NCBI GenBank assembly: GCA_001179505.1
Contig: CDMY01000198.1
Span: 1-62,052 of the forward strand
Reading direction: 5' to 3'
From: Vitrella brassicaformis
Taxonomy: Eukaryota; Sar; Vitrellaceae
Length of the DNA stretch: 62,052 bases
A program made the translations under genes and the position numbers. Position 1 is the first letter of the stretch; each line of letters starts with the position of its first letter. This document shows positions 52,550-62,052 of this stretch, piece after piece. The notes below the pieces were generated by a model. It saw only the letters and a program-made list of their open reading frames with translations. It had not been told where the DNA came from and searched no databases.

Positions 52550-53433
52550 ACTGGATGGGTGGTCTTGTGTCAGTCAATGCTTGGTCGGCGGGTCCGTTCT
52601 CTTCGTCCATTCTGAGGCGTCATGTGGTGCCTGTCACTGCCTGTCTGTTGGTCCACTCGAGAGGGCATTCATGTCTTGTCGAGTGTCCCAGCATCCTGGC
52701 CATGGCAGACACCACAGGGTGCTCAGCCATCCCCTATAGGATGTGATGACAGCTCTGTCGTCGGTCGCCTTGTCTCTGTGTGCGACGTGATGCATTAGGG
52801 TGTCCAACTGATTCAGGAGTCCGACATATGTGACGTTATGCGTTGATGTGAAGGCGTGGATGGGTCTGGTCTGTGTCGCAACGCATAAGCCAGCCAGACG
52901 TCCGACCTCGGAGGGAGGGAGGCAGTCAGCCAGCCATTTCATTTCGCCACACACACAAGCCAAGCTATCGTGTCACACATCCACGGCAAGCAGGCAGGGC
53001 AGGCGAGGGTGTGTCGCGCTCCTCTGCTGTATGCATGTATCACACGGAGAGAAGGGTCCCCTCCACAGGTAGGTATGTATGTATCTGTCGCTCCCTCCCT
53101 CCCTCCCTCCCTCCCCCCCTCCAATCAGCTAAGCTACATCTACTTGATGGCCCCCACCGGCCCCTCCAACGCAGCCTAGCCTGTCGATATCAGCCTTGTG
53201 CGTACCAGAACCCCTGACCACACCCCACAGACAGGCGCAAAGGAAGGCACACCCATGGTGGTTTGTGGTGTGGCAGATGTCGTGCATTCCTTCATTTCAC
53301 CTGCTGGTAGCTAGGCGGAGACATCGCCCGCGGGCCGGGAGGGACGCCCACCGGTCCGTCTGCAGTGCACGGACCGCCCACACAGCAACGACAACACACA
53401 TACACATGTGCACACCTAGGCAGCCCGGCGCAC
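52550..53433. other. Intergenic region with simple repeats
   Basis: No gene could be supported. It contains (TCCC)n at about 53091-53117 and GGAGGGA runs near 52911. The last exon(s) of the proline-rich paralogue F may lie at 53290-53433. Confidence 0.4.
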
Positions 53434-54565
53434 TTACACATGGGAGCTTGGTCGGGGAAATTGATTGACCGAGTTGGGGGCATCAGAGGAGAATACATTA
53501 CCGTGCAGTGCAGTGCAGTGTGTCTGAATGATGGGCTTACGCATGTGCATATGCGGTGCTGGCTGGTACACGGGCGCAGCGGGGTAGTAGGGAACATACG
53601 CAACTGCAGCGCACACACAACCAGAGAGGCAAGCAAGGCATGCGGGCGGGCGCACACGCAGGTGTGCCCCCTTACGCTTACACTGGGCCGGTGGAGGAGC
53701 CAGAAACACATGCTCAGTCGGGCCACGGATGGGAACCTTCACGACAAACCAAACAGCACACACAAGACAGACACATAGGAAGGATGTGTCGTGTGTGTGG
53801 GCTGGGCGATGCGTCGATGATGAGTGGGAGGATGGATGGATGGCTGATGCGTACATTGGTTGTCCTGGGCCGGAGGATGCGTCTGACGGTGCGGAGAACC
53901 CCAGCCACCCCTGGCATATGGTGCAGGCCCCGTTCGTGTTGGTCTCGGGTCGTCTCGCGTGGGGAGCCTGCGTGACACGAGGGGCAACAAGGAGGGAAAC
54001 AGTGCTTTTGGAGGCAGAATCGTACAACGCGCGGTCTGAATGCGTGGTCAGTGCCGTCATCCTGAAGGGAAAGACAGATTTATGGCAGGCACGCAACCCA
54101 TAGAAACCCCTGTCTGTCTGCCATCTGCTGGCTCACCCATGACGCAATCGTGAGCCAGTAGTTGGGCGTGAACCAGTACTTCTGCTTCATCGTCCACAGC
54201 AGCTCCTGGGCGATCTTGAGGGCGGCATCAGAGCGGCGCATCTCCATCGGCACACTATACAGATGCAGGCCGCCGGGCTTGGTCGTCCGGACGTACACGA
54301 CATCGCCCTTCCGCCTGACGCGAAAAGCGATGGAGAGCTATGCGCACAGAGAGGGAAGGCGCAGCCAAACCCATGATGCCCACCATCCATAGGCTAAGCC
54401 CATACTTACTTCTTCCGCGAGGAGGCTGGACAGGGCACGCTCTGCGGCACCACGATTGGCCGCTTCAATCTCCAAGGTCCACAGGACACTTGTGGGCAGT
54501 GCGACATCCCTCTTGTCCGGCTGAAACATGGCAAACAACTCCTCAAGGCTGATATGGCCCACCAC
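53434..54565 (-). CDS. Proline-rich paralogue F (possibly 5'-truncated)
   Basis: Related to E at 37.6-40.4 kb. Shared exons: VAYVPYYPAAPVYQPAP (53545-53605) matches the E exon IAYVPCYPTMAVYRQPP base for base over long stretches, and SDAPNSVNQFPDQAPM (near 53455-53500) matches RSPDSVNFVNKTLPV. Upstream exons not seen in E read ISLEELFAMFQPDKRDVALP, LWTLEIEAANRGAAERALSS, LSIAFRVRRKGDVVYVRTTK, and LHLYSVPMEMRRSDAALKIA with QELLWTMKQKYWFTPNYW, a more globular-looking region. No ATG opens the first exon; the frame runs upstream through GTG codons into the start of kinase pseudogene D on the other strand, which suggests that the original 5' end was lost. Function unknown. Confidence 0.45.
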
Positions 54566-54614
54566 TCCCCCGCCCCCGTTTACGTGGGGGCGTCTCGAAA
54601 GAGAGACTGCCAGG

Positions 54615-55855
54615 ATGTATGTGCACGCCCGTGTTCACCCGCCCGTGCCCGTGCACCTGAGGAGATGTCCGCCCCTGCCCCTGGACCCGCCGGCCGACTT
54701 CATCCGGCAACAGGAGATGGCCGTCTACAACCACGCCCACGTCCACGCCCGCAGCGTTATGGGCAAGACGGATCCCGGCCGAGGCGAGGACGAGAGCCAA
54801 ACTGGCGAAGGAGGGCGGCGCTATCGAGAGGGTGAGCCAGCCATCAGTGAGAGCTGTCGCAAGCCACCTCTCTTGAAGGATGTTGCGGAGTTCTAGTGAA
54901 GTTCTCCGTACCTTCTCCTGTTGTGTCTGCGTGGCTGCAGGGTTGGAAGCAGGGACCCGTCGGGGATAGGGATGTCGAGGTCAGTGGCCCTGCAGACAGG
55001 CAGACACGCAGGCAGCTGACCGCGCAGGTTTCACTGGTCTGTCTCTCATTGCGTGCTGTCTGCTGGTCGCTGTGTGCAGGGGGCGCTACATGATTTGTAT
55101 TGGCTGCGTGTGGAGGGCAAGTTGGGGGGAGGCGGCCAAGGCCAGATATGGCGGCTCGAGGGGGGCAAGGTGGCGAAGGCTCTCGACACGGAGCACTCCA
55201 TCGGCGGAGTAGGCATCACTTGCACTCCATCGCTCTTGATACGGGTAGGTTCCCATGACCGATGGACATTTGGGATTGTCGTATCTCTCTCTTTGTCTCC
55301 GTCGCTGCTATCTGGCAGTGGTCACATTGCTGCGGATGGCTGGGGTTGACCAAGCCAAGGCTTCGCAGATCGCCGCTTCCACGGTACGAGAGGACCAATG
55401 AAATATATCGTCACAGACGGGCATTCAGCCTAACGGCCTCCCTCTCTGCTTTGCCTCTCATTCCAATGCAGCCGACGTAGGAGTCCATCCGCCGGGCCCT
55501 GCTGCCCTTCAGTCCCCCTGCTGGCCTTGTCAGTTTCATCGCCGCCCTGTGCAATGGCGCATCCGCTGAGCAGGTCAGTCAGTCAACAGACACACAACTC
55601 CACCTTCCCATGCCTTGTCATTCCATCTCTTGGTCATGCAGGCCCTCAAGCATGAGTGGTTGACCCCACCACCGCCTGCTGCCATGCACATGCCCCGACC
55701 AGTCGCTGCCGGTGAGTGGGCAAGGGACACTACTCATCCAGTCTATTGCCATTGATTCTCTCCTGCCCTTCACAGCCCCACCACCGCCACCGCTCATCAT
55801 GCCGCCTCCAGCACCACCTCCTGCCCCGCCACCCACCCCAATCCCGGCCCGCTGA
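54615..55855 (+). pseudogene. Kinase-like gene D, catalytic exons deleted
   Basis: Paralogue of kinase-like gene C in the opposite orientation. Kept parts: a start region (MYVHARVHPPVPVH, then PPLPLDPPADFIRQQE), GALHDLYWLRVEGKLGGGGQ (Gly-rich loop), GGKVAKALDTEHSIGG, then the later C-lobe segments, IRRALLPFSPPAGLVSFIAA, ALKHEWLTPPPP and the Pro tail ending PIPAR. The whole part from the hinge to the DLD motif is absent: intron sequence after HSIGG (VGITCT in translation) runs directly into the end of the exon and intron that precede VTLLRMAG in C. In addition, the exon matching QPTEEAIRRA in C reads PT-stop-ESIRRA, with TAG replacing GAG. It cannot be an active kinase. Confidence 0.7.
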
Positions 55856-56386
55856 TGCCTGCCTGCAACCATGTCGTCCCTTGTGAGTTCCGCTTCCAAG
55901 AAGGGAAGGCCCGACGGACCGACACGGGCACAGGCAAGCTGAGGTGGCCGGGGAGGGGGAGGGGGAGGGACGCCAAGAGAGGACGGCGTGAGTTTGGAAT
56001 GTTTGGTGGTTTGATCGAGTGGTTGAATCGTTGAAGAGAGTCGATGCGAAGCTTGAGGGGGAAAGGGTTGTTGCATGACGGATGATGAGAGATCCTGTCT
56101 GTCTGTTTGACTTGGGTGCCATGAATGGCTGTGAGACACTGACATTCCGTAATGGAAGAGCACAATCCCCAAGCACTGCGTCACACATCAATGTCCCTCA
56201 TCTATCATCGGTCACTCAGCAGGAACGAAAAAGACACAAACGCCATTGATTCCTTAAGTCAGGAGACCCAACAATTCCACCAACCAACACACCCTCAGCT
56301 CCATTCGCTCGACCGGCCTTCATCAGGGGAGCCATGCTCGTCACGTCACTCGGCTTACGAACTCCAGATGCCGCGGCCGGGATGGT
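55856..56386. other. Convergent intergenic region
   Basis: Between the 3' ends of kinase pseudogene D and the two-membrane-segment gene. No gene was seen. Confidence 0.5.
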
Positions 56387-57082
56387 CTACGGCTCCTCGG
56401 GCTCTCTAAAGCAGCCGCAGCAGTCGGGGCAGTCGAGCAGCCACGCCCCGCATCTGCTCTCAGCGCACCGGTCGATGCGGTCGGCAAGCCCGATAGCAAA
56501 GCGGAGGGCGACGAACATGAGTGCGACCGCAAGGCAGACTCCCGACCAGAAGACACCGTGGAAAGTCTGACCGCTTGTCGCGAGTATGACGATGGCGATC
56601 GCCAGAAACAGAACTGCCATCCAGAGGTAAAAGCAGCCGACCCGCCTCTGTCAACACAGAATGAATGACGCACGCACACATCTCAAATGAAATGGCCATC
56701 CATCCCTGCCCCCCTGTCGCCTTACTTGTTTTCGTGCGGCATCGCTCTCGCGTAGTGCCGGTGGTTGTCCCAGCCCCTCCACGCCCGCCTCGACCCTTAT
56801 GGAAGGCTGGCCCTCCCCGCCATGCCCAGGGAAGCTGTTAGCGTCGATTGTCACGTCGTCAGCTGTCAGATCTGGGTGATCCGGGAACTTGATCAGGGCC
56901 GCACTGTAGCCGTCAAGGACCGGAGCAAATGCAGCTTTGAGCAACCTTTGAAGCTCACTGCGAAGAATGCCACGCCTGAAGGATATCGATGTGCTGTTCG
57001 GAAGGTTCACAAGCCGCTGAAATGTCCGCTCATCTGGCCGGTTGTCGTAGAATCGGAGGCGGAACTCCAGCCGTATGCTCAT
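56387..57082 (-). CDS. Uncharacterised protein with two membrane segments
   Basis: The start at 57082 gives MSIRLEFRLRFYDNRPDERT, FQRLVNLPNSTSISFRRGIL, and LKAAFAPVLDGYSAALIKFP, which looks like a small alpha/beta cytosolic domain. A linker and a GTAAGG donor near 56726 follow. The second exon (acceptor near 56648) gives YLWMAVLFLAIAIVILA and FWSGVCLAVALMFVALRFAI, two adjacent hydrophobic segments, then a Cys-rich tail (RCGAWLLDCPDCCGCFREPE), a possible palmitoylation or metal site. The simplest splice does not keep the frame between the two parts (phase 1 into phase 0), so either the join is elsewhere or they are separate. No family recognised. Divergent from FIS1. Confidence 0.4.
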
Positions 57083-57566
57083 CGCCTTCACGTTCACGTT
57101 CGCTGACGGCTGTCTGGTAGGGGAGATCTGCCGCCGCGTCACTCACTGCGGAAGAAATGGATGAATGATGGAAATGCTGAAGTGGCACGCGGTCAAATGA
57201 GGGTGGGATCTGCCGCACAGCTGTCCTCCACAACGCCCCTTTCAACTCTTCTCCTCAGCGATCGGCGTTTGTGCGAGCTCGAGTCGTAAGCAGCCAAGGA
57301 GGGCAAGGGTTGGGCAAGGAGGCTGTGAGCCAAAGGCCGCAAAGGAGAAAGCAGGGTCCCTCCAGCTGCCATCTTTCCTTCTGCAGCCCTTCCGAATTCC
57401 GCATTGCACCTCCTCCCCATCCCATCTGTGAGAGTCGACTCGGAGGCGTCCGTCAGCTGTGGCCTGCCTGCCGTGTGCGAGGTTGCTGGCTGGGTGCTGG
57501 CTGGCTGGCTGGCGAGTGAAGGAGGGGAGTGTGGTTGTTGCTCCCTGCCCGCGGTTCGTGACGGCG
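57083..57566. promoter_or_regulatory. Divergent upstream region, 484 bp
   Basis: Between the start codons of the membrane protein (-) and FIS1 (+). It holds a GGCTGGCTGGCT run near 57488-57512. No TATA box is evident. Confidence 0.35.
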
Positions 57567-58354
57567 ATGGCGGAGCCTCGCTTTGATCTGGAGCAGGAGA
57601 CCAGCGCACTGCGCGAGGAATACTACAGCGTACGGAACCAACCACACTCCACACACGAAGGGAAGGATGCTATGCACGTGGCGACTTGGACATCTGCGTG
57701 TGTCTTGTGTTTGTGTGTTTTTGTGTATGTATGTGCAGCAAGCGCAGGCGTCCAACCCCTCCCCCCGGCTTCAGTTCGAGTATGCCTGCCTGCTCTCATG
57801 CAGCCCCAACAGAGAGGAGATCAGGGAGGCACTCGAACTCTTCAACGAACTGCTGGAGATCGGATTCGACAGGTGGGTGGGTATGAGATGGATGGGAGGT
57901 ACTGTCACGTGCTGTGTTGTGTGTTGTGTGTTGTTGCGGTGCAGGCCTGATTGTTTGTACCAGATCAGTTTGGCCCACTTGAAGCTGGGCGAATATGCCC
58001 TGGCCAAAAGACGGGTCGAAATGCTCCTCAGAATAGTAAGCAAGCCGACCCAACAGAGCCAGGCTAACCACAGGAACACAAGGAGGACCATTGCGTTGTG
58101 GTGTTTTGCTTGATCAATCCAATCAGGATCCGAGGAATTTGTCAGCCCTCTCCCTCCACTCCCTCATCATGGACCGGACATCTCACGGTCAGTCAGCAGA
58201 AGAATATCGCATCCAACACACTCGCCTTCCATGGATGTCTGTGTGTGTGTTTGGCTGAGCAGACGGCATCGTGGGTACGATCATCATTTTGGCAGTGACG
58301 GCCGGGGTGGTCATTTATCTCATCCAGACATGGAGAAAGAAAATGCAACACTGA
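57567..58354 (+). CDS. FIS1: Mitochondrial fission protein FIS1
   Basis: Tail-anchored outer-membrane protein of mitochondria and peroxisomes that takes part in organelle division. Five exons: 57567-57629, 57739-57872, 57945-58035, 58127-58187, 58263-58354. They join in frame to a product of about 146 residues, the usual FIS1 length. A short N-terminal arm (MAEPRFDLEQETSALREEYY) precedes the two TPR-like repeats: RLQFEYACLLSCSPNREEIR with EALELFNELLEIG, and CLYQISLAHLKLGEYALAKR with RVEMLLRIDPRN. DGIVGTIIILAVTAGVVIYL is the C-terminal transmembrane anchor, followed by the basic tail QTWRKKMQH. All key features are present. Confidence 0.9.
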
Positions 58355-58360
58355 CTCTCT

Positions 58361-58416
58361 CGCCCACTCGCCCACTCGCCCACTCGCCCACTCGCCCACT
58401 CGCCCACTCGCCCACT
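58361..58416. repeat. 8-bp minisatellite, seven perfect copies
   Basis: CGCCCACT repeated seven times, starting seven bases after the FIS1 stop codon, so it lies in the 3' UTR. Confidence 0.9.
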
Positions 58417-59773
58417 CGCTCGTGCATCCATGCACCCGTCCGTCCGTCCATCCGTGCGTGTCTGTGTGTGCATCCATGTGAGAGGGGAGAGCTGCAGACA
58501 GTGCATCAATGGGGGTAGGGAGGGGGTGACTGACTTACTGACTGACTGACTTCTGAGGGCCGTGCGTGAGTCACGAGTCCAGGCCACACACAGTCCCGAC
58601 GAGGGACCGATTTGTATCATATCCTATGCTGCTATCGTACCAATCATATACCCTACCCATGGGAACAGAGGGAGGCGGGGAGGGGGAAGGGCTCTGCTGC
58701 ACACGGGAGAGAGATCGTCCGTCTTGCATTGATTGCATCCACGTGCCTTGTCGCTATTTTTGAGGCTGGTGGAGGCTTCCTGACTGACTCACTCACTCAC
58801 TCAGTCACCTGTCGACCTCTTTCTCGCCCCGTGTGTCTATCTGCGTTACTCATTCATTTTCTCTGCCAGCGTTGTTTGTCTTTTCTCGTTTTGCTGTCGA
58901 TCTTGGATTCGTTCGCTATGTGGTGGTCTGCACGTTTGCGTGCTCCGTTGCCGCCGGTCAGCTTGATGTGCGGTGCTCAGTGGTCACTCGATCGCCGCAG
59001 ATTGAGTCGAACAGCGGTAGCATGAAACGTGCATGGGCGGCCCATCCACGGAGCGGCCCCAGAGGATAATGCGTTTTACTGCGATACACACCATGATGGC
59101 TGTGCGAACTGTGTGCGCTGCACATCGGTCTGACGGCATTCCGTCTCCGCTGCTGTGTCATGGGGACAGTGAACGACACAAGTTTCACGAACCCCCTGGC
59201 GATGCAGTGTGGATGGGTTGCCGTCAGCCGAAGCAGGTGCTCACATGTGGGGGGGTGCGCTTCGGTCTCCCCTTTCCCACCTACCCGCCCCGTGATGTCG
59301 TTCGTTTCTTTGTCGGTCCGTGTCGCGTCTGGGTGTCTTCTTTTCGCCCTCTCCTTGTCTCTGAGTGTGTGAGCCGTTCGTTCATGCAGCACAGGGTCGG
59401 GTTGGCCGCTCTTCCCCTCCCTCTTACATTCCTACATCCGCGTGTCTGTCTTGTCATGCTTCTTGGCTCTTTGTCTACATGTCCCTCCCTCTGTCTGTCT
59501 GTCGAGTGTGTGGCTTGCCTGCCTGCAATGGATGGATGGATGGATGAGTGGCTGCCTGGATGGCTGTAGTGTAGTTGTATACAGACAGACATACGGACTT
59601 GCACATGAGTGAGTGACTGCGTGTGCGTGTGTGGGGCACGCCACGCATGATGAACATTCGGACGGACACATTTATAACCCCTCTGTGTGTGCCGCCCGCG
59701 TATGGGAGACGGGCAGCACAAGTAAACACCACGCGCGCACAACATACACATGCACACGCACACACGTGTCTGG
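58417..59773. other. Convergent intergenic region
   Basis: About 1.35 kb between FIS1 and DNAI7. It contains simple repeats: TGACTGAC near 58530-58550, CACTCACTCACT near 58790, and TGGATGGATGGA near 59530. No gene could be supported. Confidence 0.5.
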
Positions 59774-62052
59774 CTACCCGAATGAGCACAGTCTGAGTAG
59801 CATCATCAGCTGCCGCGTCATCTCAGCAAACCGGGCCGTCTGGGGGGAGTCCAGCCGCAGCCGCATCGCGTCAGCTATCTTGCCCGCCTCCTACACACAC
59901 ACACATCCACACACACCACCGACCCCCACAATCATTGCCACTCCATCCACTCGTGTGTCGCCCACCTACCTACCTCTAGTGTCAGCCTGAGCGAGGCGTG
60001 CGTGACGCTGCCCTCAGGGATGGTGCACGCGTCCGCCGACTCCTCCTCAGACTCAACCGCACACGCCAGACTGACCAAAAGCGGACCAGACTTGTGGTCG
60101 GTGGGGTGGATGGGTGTCTGTTAGCCATTTGTGTGTGGAAACCTGGATTTGTTGTGCCAAAACATGACCGGCGTCCAGTCGGTCTCAAAGTCGAGGTCAT
60201 TGGCGTCAAAGTCCTCGTGGTAGACGTTGTCGTGCACCCGGACCAGGAGTGTGTCGCTTTGAGTCTTCTTGTTGTGTCTCGAGCTGGCGATGTCGAAGCA
60301 GCATGCGATGCCGCTCAGGTCCCAGTAGGCCTTGGCCTCCACTCCCACATCCTTGACGCTCACGTGGCCATTCCTCGGCTGCCCCGGGCCGCTGTCCCCT
60401 TCATGTGAGCCGTCCACTGTCTCTCCCCCACCCTCGGCCCCGTTGACAGCATCCTTGGACTGCTCTGGCTGCTGCTCCTGCTGCTGGTTGTTGCCATTCT
60501 TTTCCTTTGCGGCAGGGGATGTCTCGTCTTCTGCGTCCTCGTGGTCGCCCTCGGCCTCCCCCTCTTTGCTCTCATTCTCGCCATTCTCCGTGTGTGTGGG
60601 GCGCGAGAGGCGGCGTGCAAGCAGCTCGGCGTCATGGTCATTCGGCAGACAGTTGATGCCACAACTGAGATGGAGACGCAGACAGACAGACCGACAGACA
60701 GACAGTCTGTCGGCCCGTAGGTATCTCTCCCACTTGCGCAGCTGCAGCAGTAGGTCCGCCGGGGAGAGGATCTGTTCCCTCAGGGCCGCCAGCTCAGGTC
60801 TGTCGGGGCCTTCCAGCTGCACACCGTCCTGATGACATAAAGGGCAAAATGGATACAAATCTGTGTGGGTTCGTTCAAGTCAGGTTGGCTTACTTCTGTG
60901 ATGGCGAACGCGATGAGAAAGTCAGGGCCCTGGAGGAGCAGCTGTGCTGATGTGGCTGACCGAGCCTTGATCTGCCACCAACTGTTTGATGGATACATAC
61001 ACACACACACACACACACACTGCCGTCAGAAAGGAGTGTCGAGCAGTGCCGACCTGTAGGGCAGGTCGAGGGTGCGGTCCTGCGTCAGCGCAAAGGACGC
61101 CAACCTGCATCGTATCGCACCAATTGGGGAGGGAGGGTGCGCAGCACACCTCTTGTGCTGTGTGTGTGTTATGCTATGCGTGCCTGAGTGAGAAGAATGA
61201 GCATTTCCGCGTGCTTTCATCGAATGCGATCTCCCCTATGTTGTCGTCGCACCACGTCAACGCCTGACTGTCCCACAACTGAACCTGAACACAACCCAGA
61301 ACGGTCTCGTCACAAGCTTATGCAGTCAGCACTTGCATCAGTCAGTCTTCTTGCCCACGAACGTTTGGCTCCCTGACGATGACGTTGCTGGGGATGGTGT
61401 ACTCGATCTTCACCGGCTGAATCGAACCAGAGGCCGGCGTGGTCGCATCTGACACACAGACACGAATGAATGAAGAGAAGGAGGGAGACACACAGTGTCC
61501 TTTGCCATCTTTCTGTTCGGCTCAATACCTACCTGTGTTGGGGTAAGACAGTTTCTTCATGGCTTCCTCTGGGGGCGGGACGCTCCTGACTGTCCAGCCC
61601 TTGATCTTTTTGGGGAAGTGGGGGATCGACAGCAGGTCAACGTGGACCATTCCCCCCAACACCACCTCAGAATGGCTGGGGGACAGAAACGCCACTGAGT
61701 CGTACGACGTGTAGAATACGCGCACACCTGCAGACAGACAGACAGACAGACAGACAGCGGACACACAGGGAGGCCTGTGCGTCAACTGGGCGTTCCCCTT
61801 CTCGTCTGTCTCCCATCCCTCACCGATGCAGTGTCCCATTGCCTGCAGTGCAATAGACTTGGGAAGTTCCATGCCGATGCCGATGGAGGGGAAGTCGATG
61901 ACCTTGGCCCTGAAGCCCTTGGACTGCAGGTAGCCCCAGAACCCCACCAGCAGCCCCTTCTGCGTCGGCCACGCGTTCTGCACCTCGTTGCGCCCGTTGG
62001 ACGGCTCGTTCTCAATGTGCTGCGAAATTTGATTTGGGAGGGGGGGGGGGGG
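59774..62052 (-). CDS. DNAI7: Axonemal dynein-associated protein DNAI7 (CASC1), C-terminal part; runs off right edge
   Basis: Homologue of CASC1/DNAI7 (Chlamydomonas IC97 type), a component of inner-arm axonemal dynein. The 5' end is beyond the window. Blocks seen right to left: GVRVFYTSYDSVAFLSPSHS, VHVDLLSIPHFPKKIKGWTV (family 'DLL..P..P....GWT'), and IEYTIPSNVIVREPNV. Next are VQLWDSQALTWCDDNIGEIA with FDESTRKCSFFSLRLASFAL (family 'W....W....I..I.FD...R...F....FA'), TQDRTLDLPYRWWQIKA, and ISTAQLL-like strands. ILSPADLLLQLRKWERYLRA and GINCLPNDHDAELLARRL follow, then a long acidic insert. The end is KAYWDLSGIACCFDIASSRH, DFETDWTPVMFWHNKSRF and EAGKIADAMRLRLDSPQTAR, with stop 59774-59776. 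About ten exons are visible. Confidence 0.82.
62036..62052. other. Poly-G run at window edge
   Basis: The window ends in a long G run interrupting the DNAI7 gene. In this position it is likely a contig-end sequencing artefact. Confidence 0.5.

Noticed and set aside
58361-58416. Possible CRISPR-like array
   Set aside because: An 8-bp unit with no spacers, in a eukaryotic 3' UTR; an ordinary minisatellite.

Overview
The window is nuclear DNA of a eukaryotic microbe. Genes are dense, lie on both strands and are cut by many short GT-AG introns (about 55-150 bases). Most introns carry a long (TG)n/(GT)n tract just before the acceptor AG. The gene content (axonemal dynein parts, METTL3, TFIIF, FIS1, a bS6-like protein with a plastid-style leader, an organellar helical-repeat protein) and the lineage-specific families suggest an alveolate alga with flagellate stages. 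A chromerid such as Vitrella is my best guess, inferred from style and content and not from any database match.

Layout. 1-6.5 kb (-): a dynein heavy chain running off the left edge, with several lesions in conserved motor motifs. 6.5-9.8 kb: mostly non-coding, with an old direct repeat. 9.8-13.1 kb: TFIIF alpha (-) divergent from a bS6-like protein (+). 13.7-14.9 kb (-): an M14 zinc carboxypeptidase. 15.4-19.9 kb (+): a 1308-residue Gln/Pro-rich protein with endocytic-type short motifs. 20.5-26.4 kb: a DUF3431-like protein (-) divergent from a DUF2009/UPF0652-like protein (+), then a 300-N gap. 27.1-28.8 kb (-): ZMYND12.

29.7-37.1 kb (-) is the most unusual part: a tandem array of three related protein-kinase-like genes (A, B, C). 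Only C looks intact. The catalytic core has DLD in place of DFG and almost no activation segment. A conserved TATA-containing element of about 30 bp recurs four times in and around the array. Next to it, 37.6-40.4 kb (-) holds a proline-rich gene or genes built from duplicated exon modules. The same two families meet again at 53.4-55.9 kb, where a proline-rich paralogue (F, -) sits head-to-head with a kinase pseudogene (D, +) that has lost its catalytic exons. This points to an old, rearranged segmental duplication.

41-46.6 kb: a secreted protein of unknown function (-), an unknown intracellular protein (-) and a divergent unknown gene (+). 47.0-50.0 kb (-): METTL3 (m6A writer, with CCCH fingers and DPPW) followed closely by an uncharacterised Gln/Pro-rich protein. 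50.2-52.5 kb (+): an organelle-type helical-repeat protein. 56.4-58.4 kb: a two-membrane-segment protein (-) divergent from FIS1 (+). 59.8-62.05 kb (-): DNAI7/CASC1, running off the right edge.

Dynein heavy chain, ZMYND12 and DNAI7 all belong to the ciliary axoneme. The other housekeeping genes look unrelated to one another. Exon joins were made by eye, so exon-level coordinates are approximate unless stated.
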